Below, in pieces: positions 17,217-25,145 of a stretch of 64,000 nt of DNA. The number at the start of each line of letters is the position of its first letter. The stretch's first letter is position 1. Source of the DNA: SIRX01 sp965214475 (lineage in GTDB: Bacteria > Actinomycetota > Rubrobacteria > Rubrobacterales > Rubrobacteraceae); the NCBI GenBank assembly GCA_965214475.1, contig OZ243953.1, forward strand, positions 62,001 to 126,000, in the 5' to 3' direction. The notes below the pieces were generated by a model. The model made no database searches. It saw only the letters and a program-made list of their open reading frames with translations, and was not told the origin of the DNA. The position numbers and the translations under genes are program-made.

Positions 17217-18089
17217 TTATGCGGCCTCGTTCAGCTCCGCGACCTCTTCGTCGGAGAGTTTTATCTCTGCTCCGGCAGCATTCTCTTCCAGGTGTGCGAC
17301 GGAGGAAGTACCGGGGATCGGGAGTATCACTGGAGAGCGGTGGAGGAGCCAGGCGAGCGCTACCTGCGAGGGCCGAGCTTCATGGCGCGCGGAGATCTCG
17401 TCCAGCGGTCCGCCATCCTGAGTCAGCTTGCCGGTCGCCAACGGGAACCACGGGGTAAAGGCGATGCCCTCCTGCTCGCAGTAGTCGAGCACCTTCTCTG
17501 AGCCCCGGTCTGTGAGGTTATAACGATTCTGGACCGAGACGATAGGAACTATCTCCCGAGCTTGCTGGATCTCCTCGATGCCAACTTCCGAGAGGCCGAC
17601 GTGCCGTATCTTGCCCTCGTCACGAAGTTCGGAGAGTACGCCGAGCGACTCCTCGGCGGGTACTTCCGGGTCTATGCGGTGTAGCTGGTACAGGTCTATG
17701 GTCTCCAGACCGAGACGCTGCAGGCTACCTTCGCAAGCCTCGCGCAGGTATTCGGGCCGACCGTTTGGTTGCCAGTCTCCGGGGCCGGGCCGCACGAGCC
17801 CGCCCTTCGTGGCGATGGTAAGGTCGTCGGGATAGGGGGAGAGAGTTCCCCCGATGAGGCACTCCGAAACGTCTGGTCCGTAGGAGTCGGCGGTGTCGAT
17901 CATGTTGATGCCGAGTTCCAGGGCGCGCCGCAGCACGGCTTTCGCTTCCTCCGGGTTTTCGGGCTCGCCCCAGATGCCGTCGCCGGTTATCCGCATGGCG
18001 CCAAACCCCAGGCGATTGACCTCTAAGTCGCCTCCGATAGCGAAAGTGCCGGAGGCGGCGGCGTTTGGGCTGTTGTTAGATTCGGTCAT
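17217..18089 (-). CDS. Aldo/keto reductase
   Basis: 290 residues forming a TIM barrel with the complete catalytic tetrad: D and Y in MIDTADSYGPD, K in IATKGG, and H in LYQLHRID. The C-terminal LPIPGTSS is the NADPH-phosphate clamp region. The enzyme reduces aldehydes or ketones with NADPH; the closest type is the oxidoreductases of the YdhF/Tas-like group often beside ABC exporters. It begins 12 nt after the upstream half-exporter gene and is followed by the F420 reductase, giving a redox-plus-export operon. Confidence 0.92.
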   Translation of the reverse strand: MTESNNSPNAAASGTFAIGGDLEVNRLGFGAMRITGDGIWGEPENPEEAKAVLRRALELGINMIDTADSYGPDVSECLIGGTLSPYPDDLTIATKGGLVRPGPGDWQPNGRPEYLREACEGSLQRLGLETIDLYQLHRIDPEVPAEESLGVLSELRDEGKIRHVGLSEVGIEEIQQAREIVPIVSVQNRYNLTDRGSEKVLDYCEQEGIAFTPWFPLATGKLTQDGGPLDEISARHEARPSQVALAWLLHRSPVILPIPGTSSVAHLEENAAGAEIKLSDEEVAELNEAA

Positions 18090-18101
18090 GTTTGTACCTT
18101 T

Positions 18102-19892
18102 CTACGTGGTCGCGGGTTGTTCTACCAGTTGGGAGCCGAGGATCTCGTTGTAGAGTTCACTGTCACGGGTTAGCTCATCGTGGGTTCCACGGGCGGCGAT
18201 CTGTCCTTCGTCTAGGACCAGGATCAGGTCCGTGTCTCGCACCGTGCTCACCCGTTGGGCGATGACGAAGACCGTCCGGCTCTCTTCCCGCATCAGCCGG
18301 TCGAGTGTCTCCTGGATCGCCGCCTCCGTTTCCGCGTCCACCGCCGAGGTGCTGTCATCCAGAATAAGGAGTCGCGGGTCCACGAGCAGCGCCCGCGCTA
18401 TAGCGATACGCTGCCGCTGGCCGCCCGACAGTCCGAGACCCCGCTCTCCGATAACGGTTGCGTAGCCTTCCGGTAGCTCCCCAATAAACTCGTCGGCCTG
18501 GGCATCTCGGGCAGCCTTTTCTATTTCCTCGTCCGTGGCGTCCGGTTTGCCGAAGGCAATATTGTCCCGGACGGAGCCGGAGAAAAGGCGAGTCTCCTGC
18601 AGCACGATCCCGGTCTGAGACCGGAGCGAGGAGAGTGTTACGTCCCGCACGTCGTGACCGTCGAGCTTTACACCGCCCGTCGTCACGTCGTAGAAGCGTG
18701 GAATTAGGTTGACGAGCGTGGATTTGCCGGAGCCGGTTGTGCCCAAAATCGCGACTGTCTGACCCGGTTCTATGCAGAAGCTGACGTCTCGCAGAACCTC
18801 TCGCTCGCTACCGGGGTAGCGGAAGCCGACGCCTTCGAACTCGACGCGGCAGTGGATAGGTGGAAGCTCTACCGCATCTGGCTTATCCTGGACGTCTATC
18901 GGGGCGTCTAGAACCTCGAAGACCCGCAGCGAAGAGGCTCCAGCCCGCGAGATGCTGGCCGAGAGGAATCCTATAGTTAAGATGGGTTGGAGCAGAAATC
19001 CCAGGTAGGCGTTGAACGCTACCAGTTCCCCGATAGAGAGACGACCCCCGATCACCTGTAGACCTCCAAAGAGGACGATGCCGAGCGTGCCGAGGTTGGA
19101 GAGCAGGAAGATAATCGGGAAGTTACTGGCGAAGGTCCGAACGGTCTGGAGGTTCTTGTCCAGCAGTTCGTCGTTTACGTCACGGTAGCGCTGGGTTTCG
19201 TAGTCCTCGCGGGCGAAGGCCCGGATCACGCGCACCCCCGACAAATCTTCCTGCAACACGGTGTTCAGCCGCCCGAGTGTTTGCTGAACCTCCCCGAAGA
19301 GGGGCCGTATCTTCTGAACAAATCGCACGAGAACGAAGACGATAGGAGGGATGATCGCCAGCGCCACCAGCGCGAGTTGCCAGTCCAGATAGAGCAAGAG
19401 AAAGGTGGTCCCGACCAGCATAACGGCGGCGTTACCGAGCTGGACGACGCCGCTGCCGGTGAAGGTCCGGATCTGCTCGACGTCGTTGGTCAGCCGGGTG
19501 ACGAGTTGACCGGTCTGTACCCGGTCGTAGTAGGAGAAGCTGAGACGCCCGATCCGCTCGAAGAGCGCGTTCCGAAGATCAAAGGCAACCCCCTGTGACG
19601 CCCGCTCGGCCAGATACCCCTGCAGAAAGGTAAACAACCCTCTCACCAGCGCTACCCCGACCAGGCCCGCCACCATGATAAAGATGATGTCCAGGTTTCG
19701 CGGGCTAATGCCGTCGTCTATGGCGCGCCCGATCAGGAGCGGGGTGGTGAGGTTGGCCCCCGTAACCAAAAGCAGCGCCACGAAAGCGCCGCCGGATTCC
19801 AGCTTGTACGAGCGTAGATAACCTAGCGCCCGTCGTACAGCACCTAGACCGGCGGGATCTCCACCTTGATTGGTAGTAGAGCCGGCCGACAC
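18102..19892 (-). CDS. ABC half-exporter with degenerate ATPase site
   Basis: 596 residues from GTG 19892, which overlaps the TAG of the VOC gene by one base (TAGTG); the frame is open further upstream but that is inside the VOC gene. A six-helix membrane domain is followed by an NBD with Walker A GTTGSGKST and a canonical signature LSGGQ. Walker B, however, reads LLILDDSTSAVD, with Asp in place of the catalytic Glu, and the switch is IAQRVST, with Gln in place of His. Both changes mark the degenerate partner of heterodimeric exporters such as TM287/288. The intact partner is probably 14537-16327. Confidence 0.9.
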   Translation of the reverse strand: MSAGSTTNQGGDPAGLGAVRRALGYLRSYKLESGGAFVALLLVTGANLTTPLLIGRAIDDGISPRNLDIIFIMVAGLVGVALVRGLFTFLQGYLAERASQGVAFDLRNALFERIGRLSFSYYDRVQTGQLVTRLTNDVEQIRTFTGSGVVQLGNAAVMLVGTTFLLLYLDWQLALVALAIIPPIVFVLVRFVQKIRPLFGEVQQTLGRLNTVLQEDLSGVRVIRAFAREDYETQRYRDVNDELLDKNLQTVRTFASNFPIIFLLSNLGTLGIVLFGGLQVIGGRLSIGELVAFNAYLGFLLQPILTIGFLSASISRAGASSLRVFEVLDAPIDVQDKPDAVELPPIHCRVEFEGVGFRYPGSEREVLRDVSFCIEPGQTVAILGTTGSGKSTLVNLIPRFYDVTTGGVKLDGHDVRDVTLSSLRSQTGIVLQETRLFSGSVRDNIAFGKPDATDEEIEKAARDAQADEFIGELPEGYATVIGERGLGLSGGQRQRIAIARALLVDPRLLILDDSTSAVDAETEAAIQETLDRLMREESRTVFVIAQRVSTVRDTDLILVLDEGQIAARGTHDELTRDSELYNEILGSQLVEQPATT

Positions 19893-20344
19893 TACCCTGG
19901 CGCCATACCTTTTTTCTCTAACTCCTGAAGAGCTTTCTCGGACTTCTTCAAGTTGCCCAGTTCCATACCCTCTAGAACCTCCGGAGCCTTCGTGAATTGA
20001 ACGTTCTCGTACTCGACGACCTGCCAGTAGTTGCCCCACGGATCCAGGAATTCCAGGCCCCCACCGGGGGCGCTGCGGAGAATCCTGGCGTCCGTGTCCT
20101 CAAGAGCCCGTCGCAAAGATTCCCGGTCGTCCACGACAAGCCCGATGTGGCGGTGCTCGTCAGGTGCCTGAGTGCGCCCTTCGGAGAGGGCGAGGAATTG
20201 GTCACCGGCGTCTATAAACGCCATGCGGGAGCCGCGGCCACGGAGCTTCAACTCGAAGAGTTTGCCGTAGAACTCTAGCGCCTCTTCGATGTCGCCTACT
20301 TCTAGTGCGACGTGGTTGAAGCCTAATAAGTTAGCTTTCGTCAC
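19892..20344 (-). CDS. Glyoxalase/VOC family protein
   Basis: 150 residues from GTG 20344, chosen because it overlaps the upstream TGA (GTGA). The open frame extends to 20638 but that part is low-complexity, Arg/Pro-rich and overlaps the PPOX gene. NHVALEVGDIEEALEFYGKLF and GLEFLDPWGNYWQVVEY mark one VOC repeat pair (betaalphabetabetabeta), so a homodimer would build the metal site (H in NHV, E in WQVVE, H in HRHIGLVV). A helical, Lys/Glu-rich tail of about 30 residues follows. Probable roles are lyase, dioxygenase or thiol-transferase; substrate unknown. Confidence 0.88.
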   Translation of the reverse strand: MTKANLLGFNHVALEVGDIEEALEFYGKLFELKLRGRGSRMAFIDAGDQFLALSEGRTQAPDEHRHIGLVVDDRESLRRALEDTDARILRSAPGGGLEFLDPWGNYWQVVEYENVQFTKAPEVLEGMELGNLKKSEKALQELEKKGMAPG

Positions 20345-20751
20345 GCGCCCATCTGGGTCGTGTGCTCTGGTTTGAGGTAGAGGACGACGCGCTCGTCGCC
20401 GGGTTGGTGGTAGGGATATTCGTCCATGCCGAGGTACTTCTTCGCCATCGCGTTGATGAAATCGTTGTCCGGGTCTTCTTCTATCTCGGTCACTTCGCCC
20501 CGGACTTCCAGGTAGCGGTAGGGATTCTCCGGGTCCACGATGGAGACGGCGATGCGTGGTTCGCGGCCTACATTGCGGTACTTTTGGCGAGTTTTGGTCT
20601 GGCTGAACTTTATGTGTTCGCCGTCCCAGTCGAACCATACGGGGTTGCTCTGCGGTTCGCCGTCGGGGCCGATGGTGGCGACGTGGATCAGGGCGTTGGT
20701 CTCCAGTAGGTCCTGGTAGCCTTCCGGTATCTGGCCGTTCTCCGTGGTCAT
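20341..20751 (-). CDS. PPOX-class F420-dependent oxidoreductase
   Basis: 136 residues of the split-barrel flavin/deazaflavin family: HVATIGPDGEPQSNPVWFDWDG near the N-terminus, FSQTKTRQKYRNVGREPRIAVSIVDPENPYRYLEVRG in the middle. This matches the F420-binding PPOX group common in actinobacteria, which reduces tetrapyrroles, quinones or xenobiotics. ATG 20751 follows the rhodanese stop by one base, and its ribosome binding site AAGGAGGA lies inside the last codons of the rhodanese gene. Its stop overlaps the VOC start (GTGA). Confidence 0.88.
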   Translation of the reverse strand: MTTENGQIPEGYQDLLETNALIHVATIGPDGEPQSNPVWFDWDGEHIKFSQTKTRQKYRNVGREPRIAVSIVDPENPYRYLEVRGEVTEIEEDPDNDFINAMAKKYLGMDEYPYHQPGDERVVLYLKPEHTTQMGA

Positions 20752-20752
20752 G

Positions 20753-21109
20753 CTAATCCTCCTTGTCGCTGCTGGTACCTTCGTAGGGGAGGTCGTGTCT
20801 TATCCAATCCTGCTTACCTCCGGCGTAGTCCTTTACGTCCGTATATCCCATAGCCGCCAACTCCCGGACAGCTTCTTCGGAGGCGGATCATATGGGGCTC
20901 ATGCAGTAGACGACGATCTCGGTTTCTTTGTTCGGAACCTCTTGTTCGACGGCACCGAGCTCTTCTAGCGGAAGGTTGATCGCACCCGGCAGGTGCGAGT
21001 GTTCGTAGAACTGCTCGTCGAGCGTCTCTGCCAGAACAAAATCGTCGCCGCCCTCGATCTTCTCCCGCAGCTCTTCGCGGGAGATGGTAGCTACTTTTTC
21101 GTCACTCAC
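20753..21109 (-). CDS. Rhodanese-like protein with in-frame TGA, candidate selenoprotein (C-x4-U)
   Basis: Read with TGA (20888-20890) as Sec, this is 118 residues, GTG start at 21109 with AAGGAG upstream. The part before TGA covers ISREELREKIEGGDDFVL, HSHLPGAINLPLEEL and EIVVYCMSPI; the part after continues SASEEAVRELAAMGY, DYAGGKQDWIRHDLP and ends TAG. The paralogue at 21225-21575 (116 residues) aligns without gaps around the site: C-M-N-V-N-C-A-A-S against C-M-S-P-I-(TGA)-S-A-S. So TGA stands exactly at the second, conserved Cys of the C-x4-C-x-A-S motif, and similarity resumes in the same frame. A SECIS-like hairpin follows. Alternatives are a TGC-to-TGA nonsense mutation or a sequencing error, giving a 73-residue truncation. 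Rhodaneses transfer sulfane sulfur; a Cys/Sec pair would suit thiol or peroxide redox work. Confidence 0.7.
20852..20873 (-). promoter_or_regulatory. Candidate bacterial SECIS hairpin
   Basis: Counting from the base after TGA, nt 15-19 AGCUG pair with nt 32-36 CGGCU (one G-U), U20 is bulged, CC 21-22 pair with GG 30-31, and the loop is GGGAGUU. A bulged U in the upper stem and a loop opening with G at about +23 resemble the E. coli fdhF SECIS. A competing, more G+C-rich fold (CCGCC at nt 2-6 with GGCGG at nt 30-34) is also possible. Confidence 0.45.
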
Positions 21110-21215
21110 CCTGGGCTCCTTCCGGTTGCTCTTGTTGGGGCGCCTCCTGCTGGTTTGTGTAGGCGACTACAAGTGCCAAGAACAACGCAAGATTACCCAA
21201 AACATCTTCTCGCAC
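21102..21215 (-). CDS. Very small membrane protein between the two rhodaneses
   Basis: 37 residues from GTG 21215: a short hydrophobic helix (LGNLALFLALVVAYT) followed by a Gln/Glu/Pro-rich tail. It starts 9 nt after the upstream rhodanese stop and its TGA overlaps the GTG of the next rhodanese by 8 nt, so it would be translationally coupled. The ribosome binding site is poor. Its fit in the operon is the main support; it may be chance. Confidence 0.4.
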   Translation of the reverse strand: MREDVLGNLALFLALVVAYTNQQEAPQQEQPEGAQGE

Positions 21216-21224
21216 AGTAGGTTT

Positions 21225-21575
21225 TTATATTCCGCCCAGCCGTGACTTGCGTTTACTCTCTACCGGCAGACCTGCCTGAATCCAGTCCTGTTTACCTTGC
21301 GCGTAGTGCCGGATGTTCTTGTATCCCATCTCTTCCAGTTCCCGGGCCTCTTCTACGGATGCCGCGCAGTTGACGTTCATGCAGTAGACGACGATCTCGG
21401 CGTCCTTATCCGGGAGCTTCTGCTCCGCGTCGTCCACGAACTCGTAGGGCAGGTTGATCGCGCCGGGCAGGTGACTCCGCTCGTAGTGCTGCTGGCCCAG
21501 CGCGTCCACGAGAACGAAGTCGTCACCGCGTTCAATCTTCTCTTTCAACTCTTCCCGTTCGATGTCTTGCGTCAT
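21225..21575 (-). CDS. Rhodanese-like sulfurtransferase
   Basis: 116 residues, one rhodanese domain. IEREELKEKIERGDDFVLVDAL, RSHLPGAINLPYEF and the active-site loop IVVYCMNVNCAAS (Cys about 70 and 75) are clear, then HYAQGKQDWIQAGLP. The C-x4-C-x-A-S loop type differs from the common CRSGxRS loop. ATG 21575 is preceded by GAAGGAGGTCGTAG. It heads a run of rhodanese, small ORF, rhodanese, PPOX, VOC and ABC exporter genes. It would transfer sulfur to thiols, sulfite or cyanide, or serve as a redox thiol. Its close paralogue downstream carries TGA at the second Cys. Confidence 0.92.
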   Translation of the reverse strand: MTQDIEREELKEKIERGDDFVLVDALGQQHYERSHLPGAINLPYEFVDDAEQKLPDKDAEIVVYCMNVNCAASVEEARELEEMGYKNIRHYAQGKQDWIQAGLPVESKRKSRLGGI

Positions 21576-21646
21576 CTACGACCTCCTTCGCTGGTCCCCT
21601 TATCCCCTCTAAGTGTAGCGCGGTCTACCGGTATGTTTCCAAATCC

Positions 21647-22540
21647 CTATGCACCACGGCCTTTTTCGACGGATTTCCGAACCCCCGTAGCCACCTCACC
21701 CGCGAAAAGCTCCACCTGCCGGGCATGATCCTCTCTGGGCCAGTAGATAAACGTGTCGAAGCCGACCTCCTGAACCAACCGGGTCAGTTCTTCGACCCAC
21801 TCTGATGCTGTACCCTCCAACGCACCTTCGCCATTACCGCCAATGTTGCCGAAGACATTGAGGACTCGCTGTATTTCACGTGGCTCCCTGCCGACCGCGC
21901 GGGCTCCTTCGTCTAACCGCTCGTGCATCCCGGGCAGTTGTTCGGGCTGGACGAAGCCGAGAGAGGGGACCCAGCCGTCGGCGAGGCGCCCGATGAGGTT
22001 CAGCATTTTGGGTCCATAAGCCCCGACCCAGATGCCGATATCGTGCGCGGGTTTCGGACCGGGACGCATGCCGGTTAACTTGTAGATTTCTCCTTCAAAG
22101 CGCAGCGAGCGCTCCTCGCCCCACACCAGCCGCATCACCTGTATCGCCTCCTCAACAGAGCGGACTGCTTCTCTGGGGCTCCTGCGGGGACCATCCATAG
22201 CCTCGATCGCATTCCAGAACGCCCCGGCCCCGAGCCCGAGTTCGACCCGCCCGCCGGAGAGTACGTCCAGGCTCGCGGCGGACTTGGCGAGCATCGCTGG
22301 CGGGCGTAGCGGAAGGCTCGCCACGTCCGGGAAGAAGCGTAGGTTCTCCGTCTGCGGAACAAGCGTAGAGAGCAGGGTCCAGGTATCCAGAAACCGCCGT
22401 TGGTAAGGATGATCCTGAATGCCGAGCAGGTCCAGCCCGGCTTCATCGGCGACTTTGGCTATCCGGTACGCCCAATCCGGCGGGTCGGCCAGCGGCTCGA
22501 CGCTGACCCCGAATTCCAATTTGCGTCCGTAATCAGGCAT
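21647..22540 (-). CDS. LLM-class F420-dependent oxidoreductase
   Basis: 297 residues in a luciferase-like TIM barrel. LDLLGIQDHPYQRRFLDTWTLLSTLV near the N-terminus, SLDVLSGGRVELGLGAG (cofactor loop) and PKPAHDIGIWVGAYGPKML mark the F420 branch of the family. It would use F420H2 to reduce or oxidise an organic substrate; substrate unknown. It overlaps the upstream MFS gene by 8 nt (22533-22540) and is the last gene of the MarR-controlled unit. Confidence 0.9.
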   Translation of the reverse strand: MPDYGRKLEFGVSVEPLADPPDWAYRIAKVADEAGLDLLGIQDHPYQRRFLDTWTLLSTLVPQTENLRFFPDVASLPLRPPAMLAKSAASLDVLSGGRVELGLGAGAFWNAIEAMDGPRRSPREAVRSVEEAIQVMRLVWGEERSLRFEGEIYKLTGMRPGPKPAHDIGIWVGAYGPKMLNLIGRLADGWVPSLGFVQPEQLPGMHERLDEGARAVGREPREIQRVLNVFGNIGGNGEGALEGTASEWVEELTRLVQEVGFDTFIYWPREDHARQVELFAGEVATGVRKSVEKGRGA

Positions 22541-23990
22541 CTTTCACCTCTTCTGGGGGTTCTTTTGCCCGCTGCTTTATGCCTAGCGTAACTACCAACG
22601 CCACTGCAGCGGCAAGGGCTATGAGTAGGAAGGCGTCGGAGAAGGATGCGGCTTCTAGAGTGTAAAGTGGGTTGAGCGCCGTCCCGCCGACATCCTGGCG
22701 AAAAGCGAGGAACGTGGCGACTATCGCCGTGCCGAACCCACCACCCAGGAAAAATATAAGCTGGAAGATGCCCAGTTCCACGCCACTCTCCTCTGCCGAG
22801 AGGGTGGCCGCTGCGGCGTTGGCGGTGGGGGAGTTCACGATAGAAAAACCCAGTCCCAGTCCCAATACGCCGAGGGCCACTACGACAGCGGAGGCGCCGA
22901 CCCCGAGCGTGGAGAGCCCGAAGGTCGAGAGGAACATCACCCCGAGGCCCGTTCGGATCAACACCCGCGGACCGAACCTGTCGGAGAGCCGTCCTGCAAC
23001 CGGTGAAAGTATCGCAACCGCTGCCGCCCCCGGCGCGAGCACCAGCCCGATCCCCGCCGCCGATAACCCGTTGACCTCGGAGAGCAGAAACGGTGTGAGC
23101 ACCAGAGTCGCCACGTTTGCGAACATCATAAAGAACCCCACCGCAACGGCCGCGAGAAATCCCGGATGACGAAACAGACCGGGAGACACAAAGGGATCCG
23201 GCGCCGAGCGGATGCGCCTCACGAAGCCCACTCCGGCTACTATCGCCAGCAAGAAGCTCCCCCAGGTAAGTGGCGACGTAAAGCCCGCCACCTGTCCTTC
23301 AGTGACCCCGAAGAGCGCGAGCCCGGCGGCTGAAGCCAGCAGGAGCCCGCCCGGCACGTCGAAGTGGTGCAGGGCTTCCAGCACGCTGCCCGGAACGGGA
23401 TGGTCCGAGACGGCGTCCGGCAGCACGCGCCAGGCCCCCGCCGCCAGCATCAGAGACAGAACCAGCGTGACGAAAAACAAGCTCTGCCAGCCGGCGATGC
23501 CGGCGATAATACCGCCCGCAACCGGCCCAACCGCCGCCCCGACCCCGACGCTGGAAGAGAGCAGCCCGAGTGCCGTCCCGCGCTTTCCCGGAGGTAGTAG
23601 TTTGGCAATCGAGGCGAAGCCGAGGGCCGGTATCGCCGCCGCCCCGGCCGCCTGCAGGATGCGTCCCGCTACTAGCAGAGAGAGCGTTGGGGCGAACGCA
23701 CAAACCAACGAACCGGCCGCTAGCACGAGTAAGCCCAGGGTGAATGTTCCTCGCAGGCTATAGAGGTCCGCAATGCGACCGTAGAGCGGGATACCGACGG
23801 CGAAAACTAGCAGGTATCCCGTAATTACCCAACCTACCTGTCCCTGCGACGCCCCGAAGTCCTGCCGGATGTCCGGTACGACAACGTTCACGAACGTTTG
23901 CTGGAGCACGGAGATAAAGATCGCCGCCGCCACGACGGCCATGACGAGCCGGGTGGAGACGCCGCCCTCTTCCACCCGAACATCGGACAC
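22533..23990 (-). CDS. MFS transporter, DHA2-type drug exporter
   Basis: 485 residues with about 14 hydrophobic segments, the DHA2 layout. Motif A is present as PLYGRIADLYSLRG after helix 2. VVVPDIRQDFGASQGQVGWVITGYLL is the typical first helix-loop of proton-driven multidrug exporters. Its start overlaps the stop of the FMN reductase by one base (TAGTG at 23990) and its stop overlaps the LLM gene by 8 nt. Under MarR control it probably exports the toxic inducer or its products. Confidence 0.92.
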   Translation of the reverse strand: MSDVRVEEGGVSTRLVMAVVAAAIFISVLQQTFVNVVVPDIRQDFGASQGQVGWVITGYLLVFAVGIPLYGRIADLYSLRGTFTLGLLVLAAGSLVCAFAPTLSLLVAGRILQAAGAAAIPALGFASIAKLLPPGKRGTALGLLSSSVGVGAAVGPVAGGIIAGIAGWQSLFFVTLVLSLMLAAGAWRVLPDAVSDHPVPGSVLEALHHFDVPGGLLLASAAGLALFGVTEGQVAGFTSPLTWGSFLLAIVAGVGFVRRIRSAPDPFVSPGLFRHPGFLAAVAVGFFMMFANVATLVLTPFLLSEVNGLSAAGIGLVLAPGAAAVAILSPVAGRLSDRFGPRVLIRTGLGVMFLSTFGLSTLGVGASAVVVALGVLGLGLGFSIVNSPTANAAAATLSAEESGVELGIFQLIFFLGGGFGTAIVATFLAFRQDVGGTALNPLYTLEAASFSDAFLLIALAAAVALVVTLGIKQRAKEPPEEVKDA

Positions 23991-24610
23991 TAGTTTCGTC
24001 CCGCGAATAAGGTCTCTTGCTCTTCCAGACCTTCCTCCCCCGAGAGCCGGGACGAGAGGTCTACGAGCAGCCCACCGAGCTTGTCTAATCTACCGCCGTA
24101 GTTTTCATCGGTGATGTTACCCTCGTCGTCGGAGAGCTGCCAGGACTTCGGGATCGGGACCATCAGCGGGGCAACCATGCCCCGAAGCGCGTGGACTACG
24201 TTTACCAGCGCGCCCGTCGCGTTCGTGGCGGCTTGATCCCCGCCCGCCGTGGCGACCAGGCCCACGACTTTGCCATCTAAATACGGCCTCTCGTCCCGCG
24301 ATAGAAACTGGATGAAGTCCAAAGCGTTCTTCGTGACGCCCGCAAGCGTGCCGTGATAGGCCGCCGTACCGACTACGAGCGCGTTTGCCCTCCGGATACT
24401 CTCTAGAAACCGTCCCACGTTTTCGTCGTACTCACCGAGGCTTTTGCCGGGAACGTACATCGGCAGGTCCAGCTCCCGAAGGTCCAGAAGCTCCGTGCGG
24501 GCCTCGGCTTCCTCTGCTGCCTGAAGTACTCGCTGCAGGGCGCCCAGGCTGGTGGAATTTTCTCGAAGTGTGCCGCCGATACCGACGACTCGTAAATGTT
24601 CGTGTCTCAA
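23990..24610 (-). CDS. NADPH-dependent FMN reductase family protein
   Basis: 206 residues, flavodoxin-like fold. GIGGTLRENSTSLGAL is the FMN phosphate loop, VGTAAYHGTLAGVTKNALDF the flavin ring loop (compare T.EY..S.....K...D), and VGLVATAGGDQA the third. TTG start at 24610 after GAAGGACAAATT. It lies 40 nt after the MarR gene. Possible activities are quinone, azo or flavin reduction, perhaps supplying reduced flavin to a partner enzyme. Confidence 0.9.
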   Translation of the reverse strand: MRHEHLRVVGIGGTLRENSTSLGALQRVLQAAEEAEARTELLDLRELDLPMYVPGKSLGEYDENVGRFLESIRRANALVVGTAAYHGTLAGVTKNALDFIQFLSRDERPYLDGKVVGLVATAGGDQAATNATGALVNVVHALRGMVAPLMVPIPKSWQLSDDEGNITDENYGGRLDKLGGLLVDLSSRLSGEEGLEEQETLFAGRN

Positions 24611-24650
24611 AATTTGTCCTTCTCTAAAAACAGTATGTATTGTAAGCCGT

Positions 24651-25145
24651 CTAAATAGTTCGTGAGGCCCGAACCTGCTCCGCTCTAAAGTCCGGGTCCA
24701 GGTTGGCCCGCGCTTTCCCGAGTAGCTGGCGGAAGCTGTGACGCTCTTCCACGCTGAAGCCTGCCAGAAGCTGCTCTTCGGCCTGCTCCCAGCAGCGGGT
24801 TACACGCTCTTCGAGTGTCCGACCCTCCTCGGTCAGATAAACCCGGAAGCTGCGGGCGTCGTTGGGGTCCTGGCGACGCTCGATGAGGCCACAGTTCTCC
24901 AGACGACGCAGCATCTTGGTGACGGTGGGAGCTTCGACGCCGAGTCGGGCGGCGAGTTCGACGCCGCGCAGGCCGTCGTGTTCCCACAGCTCGATCAGGA
25001 CCATCTCCTGACCAACGTGTAACCCGACCTCCGCCAACAACTCTCCGACATGCCCCCGGTGCGCCCGGCAGACCTTTGCCAGTGTGTAGCCCGTGTTGCC
25101 GCGAATGGGATGTTGCCCGACCGCCCCGTTCTCCACCGCGTCCAT
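24651..25145 (-). CDS. MarR family transcriptional regulator
   Basis: 164 residues from ATG 25145, which overlaps the TGA of the upstream gene (TGATG); an open frame continues upstream but it is inside that gene. The winged helix spans LIELWEHDGLRGVELAARLGVEAPTVTKMLRRLENCGLIERRQDPNDARSFRVYLTEEG (described by its start at about 66 and end at about 124), with the recognition helix around APTVTKMLRRLE and the wing DPNDARSF. It likely represses its own operon by binding the perfect inverted repeat at 25489-25510, and is released by a phenolic or oxidant ligand. Confidence 0.92.
   Translation of the reverse strand: MDAVENGAVGQHPIRGNTGYTLAKVCRAHRGHVGELLAEVGLHVGQEMVLIELWEHDGLRGVELAARLGVEAPTVTKMLRRLENCGLIERRQDPNDARSFRVYLTEEGRTLEERVTRCWEQAEEQLLAGFSVEERHSFRQLLGKARANLDPDFRAEQVRASRTI

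Noticed and set aside
19893..20039. N-terminal extension of the second ABC half-exporter
   Set aside because: It lies within the VOC gene; GTG 19892 gives 596 residues, matching the partner subunit.
20345..20638. N-terminal extension of the VOC protein
   Set aside because: The extension is Arg/Pro-rich and overlaps the PPOX gene; GTG 20344 in a GTGA overlap gives the normal VOC start.
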